Origin: Pseudevernia furfuracea
Lineage: Eukaryota; Ascomycota; Lecanoromycetes; Lecanorales; Parmeliaceae
DNA length: 64,000 bases
Reading direction: 5' to 3'
Assembly: GCA_022315425.1 (NCBI GenBank)
Contig: JAIUPT010000038.1
Span: forward strand, 434,001-498,000
The notes under the pieces are model-generated. The model saw nothing but the letters and a program-made list of their open reading frames with translations. It searched no databases and was not told the origin of the DNA. The position numbers and the translations under genes were made by a program. Numbering within the stretch: the stretch's first letter is position 1; each line of letters starts with the position of its first letter. Below are positions 47,640 through 59,257 of the stretch, piece after piece.

Positions 47640-48125
47640 TATTATAATCGTAAATAAATCTTTTATAGAAATTAATAAAGTCGAGAAAGTTTTAAACGTC
47701 TTTCAGAACCCTATTAATAAGAGTAAGTTATTATATAATAATCTCGACTTTAATAAGATATATTCGAATTTCTTTAATAATAATAATAAGATCGAGATAT
47801 AGAACTTAAATTAGTATATGAAACTCGAATTTGAATTATTTGATAATATTAGCTTAAAGATCGATTTTTCTTAACTTTTATAAAACGCGCTTAACGTGAA
47901 TTTCGTATTCTTCTTCGATCTCACTATAAATAAGAATATTATTAAGATACGTAGTATAAAAGTCATCGAGGTTCTCGCGAAGAGTGTTATTAATATAATA
48001 TTAAAACGAGGCGAGTTCGTTATAGAGATCGAATAATAGAATTAAATACTCAAAGAAACTAAAGCGAGTATAAAAGACGATAAGTTCTTCGTCTCTCTCT
48101 TAAATACGAAGACGATTAAAGATAA
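47640..48125 (-). pseudogene. RIPed Ty3/gypsy pol fragment of a different family
   Basis: The stretch around 47920-47990 aligns on the minus strand with the intact element's RT around the YLDDILIYS motif, sharing spacing and many residues, but it is too divergent outside RIP-type changes to be the same family. No LTR was found. It ends about 12 bases before the P450 stop codon. Confidence 0.6.
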
Positions 48126-48137
48126 AAAACAGCACCT

Positions 48138-50318
48138 TCACCTAACTTCGAACACAACGCTGAACCTCCCCGGTAGCGCTGTAAGCTGATCTCGTAAATC
48201 GCGTTCCACCGCCTCTCCTTTCTCTCCCGGTGCAAATCTAACGCGGTATTTGCGGACCAAAGTCGCAGTCACAAGACGGATCTGTGTGAGGGCTAAGTTT
48301 TTGCCTACGCATATCCTGCGGCCTGTGAGGGAGAGGATTCAGCGGGGTGTACTATCAAATCTTGGTTTGGGATACGATCTGGTGGAACGGAGTGCACAAG
48401 GAAACTTGTGGCGGGGCAGTGTAGATGTACAAGCACGACGTACCGACTCCAAATGGTGCGAAAGCGCGTTTGTCTTTGATGAGTTCAGGGCGGCTGTACC
48501 AGCGTTCGGGGACGAAAGAGAGGGGGTCTTCGAAAGCACTTTCGACTATAGGTACCAGACGGATTAGTAGAGGAACGCTTTAGTAGATTGGCTTAGATAA
48601 CAGGAGAGAGAGAGAGGAAAAGAACTAGTGGTCCAGTGACTAACGTCGGAAAACCGAGTATCGAGGAGCAGCAATTTTCGTTCTTCCAGGAATGAAAGTA
48701 CCATCGATATGTAGACCCTCCGGGGGTGTCAATCGTGTACCCATGGTCAACGCTGCGGGCAGCAGACGCATCGATTCATTGATCACACCGTTTAGATGAG
48801 GCAGGATTGCAAGTGCACCAGGATCGTGAAGGTCAATGGAGCTTAATTCCCCATAGATCTTCTCGGCATGTTCAGGATAGCTGGCCAAGAAGAACCATAG
48901 TAATATTAGGCTTGGACCTGTTGTGTCGCTAACAGTGTGCGCGCGCATTAGCTTCTGATTATTGCTACATCTTTGAATCATAGGGGAGATAACGGGTATC
49001 TCAGCTACAATAGAGCACTCTTGATGTAGGCCATGTGAACTTACCTCCCGCCCACGATCACGGAGACAGCGTTACCACTTAGCAAGTTTTGTCTGGTTTT
49101 CTCATCCCCTGAACTCCGATCATTTTCTAATTCCTCAATGAACCACGCCGCGATGTCTGGTTCTTCCACTTTCGTCTGAGTATATTGCTATCAGCAACGT
49201 TCATTTTCGGGAGATGAAAGGAAGTCATTACCTGCAGCCGCTTTTCCATTTGACTATCACAAAAGGCGATCATCCCGTTCCAGTCTTTTACTCGCCAAAA
49301 GTAAGGTAAAAATGCGAACGCCAAACGAGGAATCCAAATCGCAGCATTGAGAGGGCCAAGGAGGGCCAAGGCCGAACGTTGCTGGACTATTACACTATGC
49401 TGTTTTCCAGATTTCATCATGTTGAAGCTTTCATTGAAGACAAATTCGCCCATTGAATCAAATGCAAACCATTGCATGATATCGTTCACCACGACAGGTT
49501 GGGAGCCGAATGAGGCGATGACTTGCTCAAGCGTGGATATTTGCCGGAGAATCCGTGGTAGATATTCTTTAATAGCTTGACAGAGTTATTTTGTCAGCTT
49601 CAAATATGAAGTATGGAATATGGAATTTCACCTTTTGTAGACAGGGCTAGAGACCATATGCGGCGCCTGTCGGTGTGGGATTTCTCATCTCGTGAAAAGA
49701 TTGGCGAGATCCTAGGATGCACTATGTCATACCAGTCCGATCTCATATTATTGTTGCTGGGCCCGTCCATTGCCTCAAACGCGGCAGGGTGAAAGATAGT
49801 GATCTCACCAGGACCTTCGAGAAGCACCGAATTAGTCATATTGTATTGAAGGTAAGAAAGGGTTGAGCCAGCCTTAACATACCGGTGCGCACAAAGGTAC
49901 CATACTTCTTACGCATTGACTCGAGCATCAAATGGTTCCGAGAGTCTCGACATTGAAAGACGTGCCAAAGCTTCGTTACTGCTGCTAGACGCGGACCAGG
50001 AAAGTGGCGGAGGCGATGTAAGAAGAGGCGGTAAAAGGTGATACTGCAGAACAGACCACCTAAATAGCAAGAAAGTAGCTTGGTCGTCGCTAAGAGGCTG
50101 TTGTGTGCGCCATCATTACACGCCCAGACTTTGACACCGAATGTAAGGACTGTAGACGCAATGTGAAATTCGACGATTTCCGGGGCGCGAAGATGCCATT
50201 CACCTCTGATGTAGAATACATGGTGGGCTGAGATTCCCAGGATAGCGGCAAGGAGCATCTGGAGAGACATTGTTGGCGACGAAAGCCTCAGTAGTTCTGG
50301 CATGGATGATGAGTCCAT
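48138..50318 (-). CDS. Cytochrome P450 monooxygenase
   Basis: Seven exons: 50318-49883, 49814-49632, 49575-49232, 49175-49045, 48928-48645, 48545-48444, 48322-48138. The joined length is 1665 bases, 554 residues, in frame. Introns are 56-121 bases with GT...AG ends. Hydrophobic N-terminal segments (about 15-65 and 75-97) suggest ER membrane anchoring, followed by FPGPRL at 106-111. Family motifs: I-helix GGSDTTG (363-369), ExxR as ESMR (416-419), PERW (472-475) and the heme loop FGVGRRICVG with Cys498 (491-500). All are intact, so the enzyme should be active; the substrate is unknown. Two acceptors (CAAG at 49576, GAAG at 49815) are AAG rather than CAG. Divergent from the SAT4 gene. Confidence 0.93.
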
Positions 50319-50378
50319 AGTGAAGGATGGGCTTGCTACAGAGTCATTTTCGCAGTCTAAAACTCCTTCCTGAGGACC

Positions 50379-50386
50379 ATATATAC
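50379..50386 (-). promoter_or_regulatory. TATA-like box upstream of the P450
   Basis: The minus strand reads TATATATGG about 60 bases before the ATG at 50318. Position and sequence fit a core promoter. Confidence 0.4.
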
Positions 50387-51758
50387 TTCCTCAAAGCCCC
50401 TTGCCAGACTGAAGATCTATGCTTCACTCTGGAAGCGGGAAGTGCGATGGTCAGGTAAACGGTGGAGAGAGATTGACAAATGTGGCCACGTGAAAGACAG
50501 AATACATTTTGGTAAGAAGGCCATCAGCAGTTGTTTCTAATGACGGTCCACATCTACGCTCGATTGCTATTAACGGGTGTGGTGTACATGTGTGTCTGCC
50601 TCAGCTGAAACGATGTCTGTTGGCTCCATGGCCCCCCTTCTCCACGGACCGCGTCATGATCACCGAAGAAACATTATATTTAGCGTAGCGGGACTTAGGG
50701 AGAGCTCCTTGGTAGACGGGCGGACCTTATCGCAGATTTTATGTCCGAAAACCTGAAATATGTCGGCCAATCGGAGCGTAGAGATGGATCACTGAGGAGA
50801 TAATAACATGTCTCCGTTCACATATGGCCCTTGAAGGGTTGGTTCGTTACCAGGGCAGAGTAAGAATACCATCTCGGAGTATGCACGACAAGCTGGTAAC
50901 TCGGCCTTTTTGCTCCATATTTTCCGAATCTGCGTCTCGCGAAAGTAGAAATTCGCCAGTTCGTGGTATCAAAAAGATCTTTCGGCGAGCTGCAGATAAT
51001 AGTATGGATCAAGCGTCGGAGAATATAGCATACACACAAGCCTGTAGTTTCAAGTGTGGAGGTGTGCAACGCATATGATCATAGTGCCCCTACGGATATA
51101 AATCTATCTTCCTGGCACGCAGTTGCCCACCACCAACCAGAGCCGGATGAAGCTTGAGCCGGATACACCCCTCTCAGTGAGCGGATTTGAATACCTATGT
51201 AAGACGACAGATTATCATTGGATAGCCACATCTGCGTAATACCGTAGAATTTTCAGCTCCTACCACTTCAAGTCAGGATCATGACCGCATGATCACTTCA
51301 ATGCATCTGCATCATGCGGTGCTCCGCGTGCATACGTAGTGCACTGCGTGTCCAGCACCACAAATTCGAGCTGAGCCTTGTAAAATACCTAAAGGTACAT
51401 AAGTTAGCTTACAGCTAGCTGTATGTTTGCCTAAACGCCCCTTACGTAGGTGGCCAACCCCAAGGTATCATTGCTTTCCCTAGAGCCTTACCATCTATCT
51501 ACCTGAGTGTGTCCTGGATGCAAGTGCCCAAGGTACCTGCCAAAAAAAAAGGGCGATTCAGTTCTTGGATTCTTTGATGTCCCTTTGCTGCATCAGGTGC
51601 TAATGCATGACAGACACGCAAGATGCCGATTCTCCATGTCCGCACCTATTCTGCGTGTCAGTTTCGTTCCCATTGAGATCTTCGCTACTCACGTTGATCT
51701 CTCGTCAGTATTTACACCTCCTCGTCTTTTCTCTTTCCCTCACTATTAAGATCTTTGC

Positions 51759-51766
51759 TATATAAA
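51759..51766 (+). promoter_or_regulatory. TATA box of the SAT4-family gene
   Basis: TATATAAA lies 60 bases upstream of the ATG at 51826, preceded by a C/T-rich stretch (51720-51745) typical of fungal core promoters. Confidence 0.5.
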
Positions 51767-51825
51767 CTGATCCGCTCTCAGCACTTATTTGCCAACCGAG
51801 GCCTCTTTTTGGGGCTGTGCTCACC

Positions 51826-53152
51826 ATGGCACCTTTGCAAAGCAATGCGGTTCCACTTGTGGTGTCCTACGTTTTTCTCACATCGTTGAGCGCTATCGCG
51901 GTCATCTTGCGCTTCATTTCAATACACATTCTGAGTAGGCAGGTGAAAGCCCACGACATTTTCTGCCTTGTTTCTCTTGTAAGTAAAGAGCTAGATTTCT
52001 GGGACAGCGTGATTTACAAGGGTAGGTATTTTTAGTCGCATACGCTATTGACACCTTAGTGGGTAAGGGAAACCTTTACTCTTTCTCTCGCTCCCATGGC
52101 TAATTTTGCAGGTACCATTTATGGCGGCATTGGGCTACACATAGACAAAGTCCCGCTTCCACATTTGGAGATCGCGCTCAAAGTATGTCTTTAATCGGCA
52201 CGAATCATTGCCTCATCCACTTCGCTTGTCAAATTCATAATATACATGCAGACGTTCTTTGCCTCTCAGTTCTTCTGGGCGACTTCCATCGCATCATTTC
52301 GACTATCCATCCTCCACCTCTACATCGAGATCTTCTCCACGAAGCTCTTCCGCCGGTGCGCATACGGTAGTGGTTGCCTAGTCGGCTTATTCTACATTGG
52401 AAGCATAACCACCACTTTGAGGATATGTGAGCCTATCGAGTTCAACTGGGACAAAACGATAACCGGTAGCTGCGGAAACGAAGGGACGGCTGAATTGGTG
52501 GCCGCTGCAATCAACATGGTGCTGGATGTGTTAATTGTGCTACTTCCACTCCCGGTGGTTTGGAAGCTGCAGATGCCTACGCAGAAGAAAATCGGCGTCA
52601 CAGTCACATTTGCGCTGGGTCTAAGGTGAGTTCAGAGACTCTCAAACCCAAATCTCTCCTTTTTGGACTCCGATTCTTTGATGTCGGACTGACGTTCATG
52701 AAAGCATCGCAGGCATTAACCTAGGCCGCATCATCAAAGTCCTAGACTGTAACCTCTCCGACTTCACATACTGCACCCTCGATAGTGCCATTCTTACGGT
52801 AGCCGAGATGGCCGTCGGAATAACCGTTGCTTGCATCCCAACCCTGCGCCCGGTCTTTTCCCCCCACCGCTACGGCTCATCCGCGCAAAAGACCTACAAT
52901 GGTAGTGTGAGCAGGGGCATACGTGCGCGTCTGCATGGCTACCACAAAGACACCTCTGCTAGCGGGAAACCCTCGTTCCAAAGTTTCGGCGGGGAAGAGA
53001 TTGAAATGTGCGAAGGTTTGGGGGCTGGGGCTTCGAAATCTTACGTTACCGCGGCTGCAAACGCGAGCAAAGCGCCTGATCCGGCTGATGTTGCTCCTGA
53101 CGTCATTGGGGTCAGGAAAGACTATGAGATCACTACAAAGGCGCGAGGGTAA
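51826..53152 (+). CDS. SAT4/rhodopsin-domain integral membrane protein
   Basis: Four exons: 51826-52021, 52112-52182, 52252-52625, 52705-53152. Joined 1089 bases, 362 residues, in frame. The start ATG has a good context (CACCATGG). The protein has several hydrophobic segments, beginning NAVPLVVSYVFLTSLSAIAV. It has family landmarks: IYGGIGLHID after the second helix, ATSIASFRLSILHLY, GNEGTAELVAAAINMVLDVL and LPLPVVWKLQM, then INLGRIIKVLD and a polar cytosolic tail from about residue 275. Such proteins are common in Pezizomycotina, often near secretory or metabolite loci, with no firm biochemical role. The last acceptor (AAAG at 52704) was chosen to keep the frame. No damage seen. Confidence 0.88.
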
Positions 53153-53177
53153 TGTATGGGAGTAAATGAGCACGCAC

Positions 53178-53203
53178 TGATTGATTGATTGATTGATTGA
53201 TTA
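53178..53203. repeat. (TTGA)n microsatellite
   Basis: Six consecutive TTGA-type units just downstream of the SAT4 stop codon. Confidence 0.8.
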
Positions 53204-53504
53204 TGTCCAACTCCTCTGCGGACAGTCCCCCGTCAATGATTTACAGCTAAAATAAGCCTCCCGCGCAAATAAGCTTCAGACCCTGTCAGATCTTGATGCA
53301 GCCCTCACCAAATTTCGGCGGGGGTTCGAGTTCACCCTGCGCAATAATTGAGAGAGACTTCAAAAACAATGAATAACCCTAAGTTCTTTTCACATTTGTT
53401 GATTTCGAGGTGATCGTTCATCGCGACGATCTAATACTTAAGACTGATTATAAATAACTCGAAGATAATTAGTATATATTACTGATTTAAGACTCGTTAA
53501 GACT
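53204..53504. other. Transition from gene island to AT-rich island
   Basis: Composition shifts to TA-rich between about 53390 and 53450. No gene seen. Confidence 0.5.
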
Positions 53505-53995
53505 TTAAATAAGCGATTAAGTAGCGACATTAAAATTCTACTTTACTTTATTAATAATAAATCGAATTTAATAATTTTTATAACGTTAAAATGCGCACGT
53601 TAAGCTCTAAATTATGAAAAGTTTAAAGAAATTATTTATAAAGAGTATAAAATAATTAAAGTTATATAAAGATCTTATTAAGTTTTTTAATAAGTGTTAC
53701 GATCGTATTCTATATTTCTTAATATCGACTAGACGCTAGATCTATAAGAGTCTAGTCTAGTCTTGACGAAGACCTTATCTTTTATATATATAGAGTCTCT
53801 CTTTTAAATAGTTTGATAAACTCTTTATTCTCGTCTACTTATATTTCTATAATACTTTTAGATCTGATTCTAATAATAAGAGTGTTCGAAAGATCTAACG
53901 AGTTAATAAAGCGAGTCTAATCGAAAAAGAAAACTAAATAAAGATTTATATTAATTATATATATATAAGTAAGATTTTTTAACTTAATTCTATCT
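53505..53995 (-). repeat. Copy IV of the Helitron-related repeat, RIPed, split by a solo LTR
   Basis: Covers only the 5' part of the 0.85-kb repeat (from near AAGCGATTAAGTAGCGAC to AATTCTATCTTATATATTA). It is more mutated than copies II and III. The solo LTR at 53695-53875 divides it. Confidence 0.7.
53695..53875. mobile_element. Solo LTR of a third LTR family, TSD ATAAG
   Basis: 181 bases beginning TGTTACGATCG and ending GATTCTAATA, with perfect ATAAG duplications at 53690-53694 and 53876-53880 inside the repeat copy. Beyond the first few bases it does not match the chromovirus LTR. Confidence 0.8.
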
Positions 53996-54087
53996 TATAT
54001 ATTAATAATAGAAAATCGAGAGAGTTAGATACTATATCTTTATAAAGATATAAGACGATATTAAAGTAATATATATTTTATAAGTAT

Positions 54088-54955
54088 AGACTCACGAATT
54101 AAATTCGTGATACGATATTAAAATTAATTTAAATTAACTCAAGACTTAAGTCGTAAAAAAAAGAAAAAACTCTTTGAGAAAATATTAAATTTGATTAGTA
54201 TTTTAAATAGCTTTTATTCTACTTTTTTTTTTTAAGATTATTATAATAGAATTTACGATTTAATTTATTTAATTTTAATTTTTTTTTTTTTTTGACGCAG
54301 CTCGAATTCGAATTCTACAATTTACAAATTTACAAATTTAATCGTTTTATTATTTTATCACTATATGAAAAAAATTCGCTACTAAAATATATATCGAATA
54401 TCTAGTTCGTTAACGCTAAAAATCTTTAACTTATAATCTATTAATAACTATAAGATTAATTCTAAAAATTCTCGATTTTCTAAATAGCGCAAATAAGTCT
54501 TCACAATTGAAAAAAAAAATCTCAAAAAAGTAATAGAAAAGTAAAAAGTTATTCAAAATATAAGACTTGTACGCACAAATTTTTCCGAGGCCGCGTATCC
54601 CTCATTATCAAGAAGTAAGCGACCGAGCAACGATATTAAAATCCTACTTTATTTTATTAATAAGAAGTCAAATTTGATAATTCTTATAGCGTTAGAATAC
54701 GCACGTTGAGCTCTATAATCTACGAAAATTTAAAGAAATCATATATAGAGAGAATAGAGTGATTGAAGTTGCAAAAAGAAATCATCAAATTTTTTGATAA
54801 GACACTAAGAGTGCTCGAAAGGCCTAGCGAGCTAACAAAGCGAGTCTAGTCAAAAAGCGTAGAACTGACGATTTGATTATTAACTACACATAGAAATTAA
54901 GATTTTTTAGCTCAGCCCTATCTTATTCTTTTATATATACTAATAAAAAGAATCT
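54088..54955 (-). repeat. Copy II of the Helitron-related 0.85-kb repeat
   Basis: On the minus strand it runs from AGTATATATAAAAGAATAAG to the palindrome TCACGAATTTAATTCGTGA and GTCTATACTTAT. The 5' 290 bases are the closest match to the coding Helitron-like element at 42883. An internal A run follows GAGCTGCGTC. Confidence 0.8.
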
Positions 54956-54973
54956 TTACTTATTTATTAAAAA

Positions 54974-55241
54974 TGTTAACAGCGAGCTTAAGAGAATAGC
55001 TATCGTATAAGCTCGAAAATTCTCGAGCGTAATCGAATCGCTTAATATACGCATATCAAGCGAATTCTTAACGTGAGAAGCTTAAGAGAGTTATGTCTCG
55101 AAGTTTCTTATTTTCTTTTCTTAAGAATTAGTCTTACTATTAGATATACTATACGCAATATATATATCTTCGCTAAGTTCACATTGTTATATAATTCTAG
55201 TCTGTCTTATATATATCTATATTATATAAGTTAGTCTAACA
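54974..55241. mobile_element. Solo LTR, copy 2 of the second LTR family
   Basis: 268 bases from TGTTAACAGCGAG to GTCTAACA, matching 8581-8848. AAAAA borders both ends (54969-54973 and 55242-55246), compatible with a 5-base duplication but weak because it is low complexity. Confidence 0.7.
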
Positions 55242-55246
55242 AAAAA

Positions 55247-57151
55247 AGACGTCGTTAAACTTTAATAGTTTCTACGAAAGCTTTAAATCGCGATCGTTAT
55301 TTTTATTACTTCGCGTCGTTATAATATATATAAATACGAATATATAAGACTTTTACTCGATATTTTTAATAAATCAAATTAACGTCTTAATCTATAAATT
55401 ATTAAAGTTAACTTTAAATTATTATTACTTCGTCTCGAAGTTAAATAAAATATATAATTAATTTAATTCGAATATATTTAAAACGATATTAGAATCTTTT
55501 TAATTTATAATATAAAAGAGTATATTATACTTCTTATCTTAATCTTAGTTATCGACTAATTAATAATTAAATTAATATATATTATAATAATATATACTTT
55601 ACTCGCTTAACGCTTTCGACTATAATAAAACGACGTTATAAGATTTTAAGTCTTATTAAATCACGAACTTTTATAAGATTAGATTAATATAGATCTTAGT
55701 GTCGAGTAAAATAACGAGTTATCTTTAATTACTTTAAAACTCTATTTAATTCTTAATAACAATTAAAGAAATTATCTTTATTAATCTTTTAACTTACTTC
55801 ACTTTAAGATTAAGTCGAAATCTAATCTTTTTTTATCGATATCGCGTCGACACTTATAATTATATTAATTATAATTTATAATTTATTCTTATTTAAGTAT
55901 CTTATTAAAATATGTTCTTATTTTTCGTAATAATAATAAATAATATTCTTCGAATCGATATCGAAATCTTCGAATTTACGTCTTAAGTTATCTTTTTTAA
56001 TAAACGTTATCTTAGCGTTATCTTTTTAAGACTAATAATTTAATAACAACATGAAGATCTCTTCGTGATGTGTAATAAGCTTGTCTATTTCTACTTAGAA
56101 ATCTGACTACTTATAATGTTGAGCTAAGGACTCTGCCAAGCTACTTCCTTGACAGACAAACTTCCGTGACAAGACAAGTACCTTGTCAAGCCTGCATGCT
56201 TGTCGTGACTAATAATTAGACTTTAAAACTCGATCGTTTTAAATCTTATCTTTATAACTCTCGAAGATTTTCGATTACGAATTCGAGTCGTTATCGAATC
56301 GTAATATACGATTTAAAACTCTTTTTTATATAATTATCTAATTAAAAATTTCTTTTCTTTTATCGAGTATAATATTAATATTAAAAACTTTATTTTTAAA
56401 CTTTAATCTAAGTTTTAATAAAAAAAGAAACGCTCTATACTTCTTATTAAATAAAGATATTTAAACTTTTAAATCTTTTAAATAGATTTTAAATATTAAA
56501 ACTTTTTAATCGAGTTTTTACTTTATCGTCTTTTATCGCTTATAAATTAATAAACGACGATTAATCGAGTCTATTATTAAATTTAATATAAATTTTTAAA
56601 AATTCGTAAAGATATATCTCGTTAATTTATATGTTTTATATTCGATATATTATTATAAGACGAGATTATTCTTTAGCGATTATATAATAAAAGAGATCTT
56701 AATCTAATCAATAATAAAATACTTCGAACTTAGATTTATTTTAAATTCGAGATTACGAAATTAACGTAAATACTCTCTTTTACTCTCGTTCTTATAAATA
56801 CGTATTTTATCGAAACGAAATAATTTTATTTTAATAATTAGACTCGTTAATAAATCGACGCCGAAAATACTTCTTAACGTGTTTGTACTCATATTCGTAA
56901 AATTAATATTACGAAGTATACGATTTCGTATCTATAACTTTATTAATTATCTTTATATTTTTAAACGAGTATTTTCTTTTTAAATTTATTATAAAAGTTA
57001 CTTTAAAATCAAATCGTTATTTTATAATAAATTAAAAAATACGTTAATGCTTTAATAACGATTATTAATAATATTTTCTTAATCGTTTTTAATATTCATC
57101 TCGCTTATTTTTTCGTTACGAACTTCGTTAATAACTTTTTTAATATAATGA
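55247..57151. repeat. AT-rich RIP-degraded DNA, family unknown
   Basis: Saturated with TA dinucleotides. No motif could be read in any frame. It contains one compositionally normal insertion at 56041-56206. Confidence 0.6.
56041..56206. mobile_element. 166-base insertion of normal composition with 11-base flanking repeat
   Basis: GACTAATAATT occurs at 56030-56040 and again at 56207-56217, exactly at the borders of a block that is not AT-rich. The block holds nested inverted pieces (GACAAG ... CTTGTC) but no clear terminal inverted repeat. It could be a small SINE-like element or MITE. Confidence 0.55.
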
Positions 57152-57167
57152 ATAAACTTTATTATCT

Positions 57168-58022
57168 ATAGACTCACGAATTAAATTCGTGATACGATAT
57201 TAAAATTAATTTAAATTAACTTAAGACTTAAGTCGTAAAAAAAAGAAAAAACTCTTTTAAAAAATATTAAATTTGATTAATATTTTAAATAGCTTTTTTT
57301 CTACTTTTTTTTAAGATTATTATAATACGATTTACGATTTTACGATTTAATTTATTTAATTTTTTTTAATTTTTTTTTTTTTTTTTTGACGCAGCTCGGA
57401 TTCGAATTCTACAATTTACAAATTTACAAATTTAATCGTTTTATCATTTTATCACTATATGAAAAAATTTCACTACTAACAAATATATCGAACACCTAGT
57501 TCGTCAACGCTAAAAATCTTCAACTTATAATCTATTAATAACTATAAGACCGATTTCAAAAATTCTTGATTCTCTGAATAGCGCAAATAAGTCTTCACAA
57601 TTGAAAAAAAAAACTCAAAAAAGTAATAGAAAAGTGAAAAGTTATTCAAAATATAAGACTTGTACGCACAAATTTTTTCGAGGCCGCGTATTCGTCAAGA
57701 AGTAAGCGATCGGGCAGCGATATTTGAATTCTACTTTACTTTACCAATAATAGACCAAATTTAATAATTTTTGCAGCGTTGAAATGCGCAAGTTGAGTTC
57801 TATAATTAATAAAAGTTTAAAGAAATTATATGCAGAGGGCATAAAATAATTGAAGTTGCGAAAAGATCTCATTAAATTTTTTGATGAGGGCGCTCGAAAG
57901 GTCTAAAAGACGCTATACGAACGCTAATCGAAGAAGGAAATCAGATAGAATTTATCATTGGCTGCACATACAAATTTAAGATATTTTAGCTCAGCCCTAT
58001 CTTATTCTTTTATATATAATAG
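57168..58022 (-). repeat. Copy III of the Helitron-related repeat with 16-bp perfect flanking duplication
   Basis: 855 bases with the same ends as copy II. ATAAACTTTATTATCT is present at 57152-57167 and 58023-58038. Inside is an RNA polymerase III B-box-like TTCGAATCC followed by GAGCTGCGTC and an A run. True Helitrons do not duplicate their target, so the duplication is unexpected. Confidence 0.75.
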
Positions 58023-58855
58023 ATAAACTTTATTATCTTTATAATTTCGAGTCTTTTTCTTTAAAAGATAAAGAAATTAAATTTATTAATAATAAGCTAA
58101 TAGACTTAGAGTATTAAAAGACGTAAAGTCGCGATAAAGTTTAATAGTATTTATTGATAATAAAACTAATTTCTAAAGAATCAAACTTCAAAACTCGAGA
58201 GATATATTAAATAATAATATCTTGTTAAGCTCATCAAGGGGGCGAGATACTGAATTCTAAAACCCTCATCGAATCACATGAGCAGACGGGTCAATAACGC
58301 TTATAACACTACGATCTGACTAAAAAAAACCCCTTTTTAAAATAAAGTAACTCTTTTTAGATTTCGATATCTTAAAGATATAACGAAGCCCTCTCGGGCC
58401 CCTATTCGACTGCTGCTCTCTATCTTCACTCAGCATTGATTTTATTCACCGTCAGGCCGCGAACTATCCCATTTCTTGGCAACCTCCTAGAATGTACACG
58501 GAACCAGGGAATGGAACAACCCCGAAATATCCATTATTTCAGATGCCAAAACACAGCAACCCCGAAAGGCTTCATAAGAGTCTTGCGGACCGAACGCAAC
58601 CTCGGTAACTGGAAGGGATAGACTTTGGAGACTCATTCTGCTCTTACTTTTTATAAACTTGCAGGCGATACAGAGACCAGGAAAAGTGTGCCTTCGGCTC
58701 ATGCTTTACGCTATTGCTCACTGGAAACACCGCCGATAATTGCAATATATAATCCATATGAGATCGTACCCAGCTTAGTAGGAAAGACGACGAGCCATTC
58801 CAGCGACGATTGGCCAAGCCCCATTCGTTCATTCGTTCATTCATTCATTAATTGC
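58023..58855. other. Repeat flank then gene-island DNA, no gene recognised
   Basis: 58039-58390 is AT-rich RIPed sequence. From about 58390 composition is normal, but the open frames (58436-58621, 58625-59017) show no domain, and the second overlaps the EthD gene antisense. Confidence 0.45.
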
Positions 58856-59257
58856 TTAGGCACTCCCCTCGGTCACCTTGATCTCCCCAACAACCACCGC
58901 TGTCATCCTCTCGCGATCCAAGAACATCTCCTCATCCCGTGCAATCTTCTCCTTCGCGTCGCCCTGACCCACGATGCCCATGAACGTCTGGAACTTGGCT
59001 GCATCCCCAAAAGTTAATTCGGCAAAAGCATCATACTGAAAGTCTGGCTGCGTTCCCACTAGCACCGTGGCCGGGTAGTTGCTGTTGGTGTCGGCATCCT
59101 CGGATCGCTGGATGTAAAAGCGCTTGTGGGATTGGGGGAAATGGGTGCCGGTGAGGGATTGGACTAGAGGGACATGGCTGGATTCGTAGTGGGATTTGAA
59201 GGCGGCGGGAGTGGTGCCGACTTTGCGGTATGCGTAGAGGAGGACGGTGAAGGGCAT
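58856..59257 (-). CDS. EthD-domain protein
   Basis: 133 residues, single exon, ATG at 59257. It begins MPFTVLLYAYRKVGTTPAAF, then HYESSHVPLVQSL, the usual EthD opening in which a His follows the second helix. QYDAFAELTF and FLDRERMTAVVVGEI complete the ferredoxin-like dimeric barrel. Fungal EthD proteins include decarboxylases and cyclases of aromatic polyketide pathways, and others are uncharacterised. Length fits a single-domain member. It lies 2.2 kb from and divergent to the UbiA gene, which suggests but does not prove a shared pathway. Confidence 0.88.
   Translation of the reverse strand: MPFTVLLYAYRKVGTTPAAFKSHYESSHVPLVQSLTGTHFPQSHKRFYIQRSEDADTNSNYPATVLVGTQPDFQYDAFAELTFGDAAKFQTFMGIVGQGDAKEKIARDEEMFLDRERMTAVVVGEIKVTEGSA

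Larger units (their letters stand above)
50319..51825. other. Intergenic region between divergent P450 and SAT4 genes
   Basis: 1.5 kb of normal composition. Reading frames of about 80 codons (50824-51078 and the opposite strand) have no motif. The region must hold both promoters. Confidence 0.5.

Noticed and set aside
6926..58380. Starship-type giant element carrying the islands
   Set aside because: No tyrosine-recombinase captain (DUF3435-like) was recognised on either strand and no matching element ends were seen.
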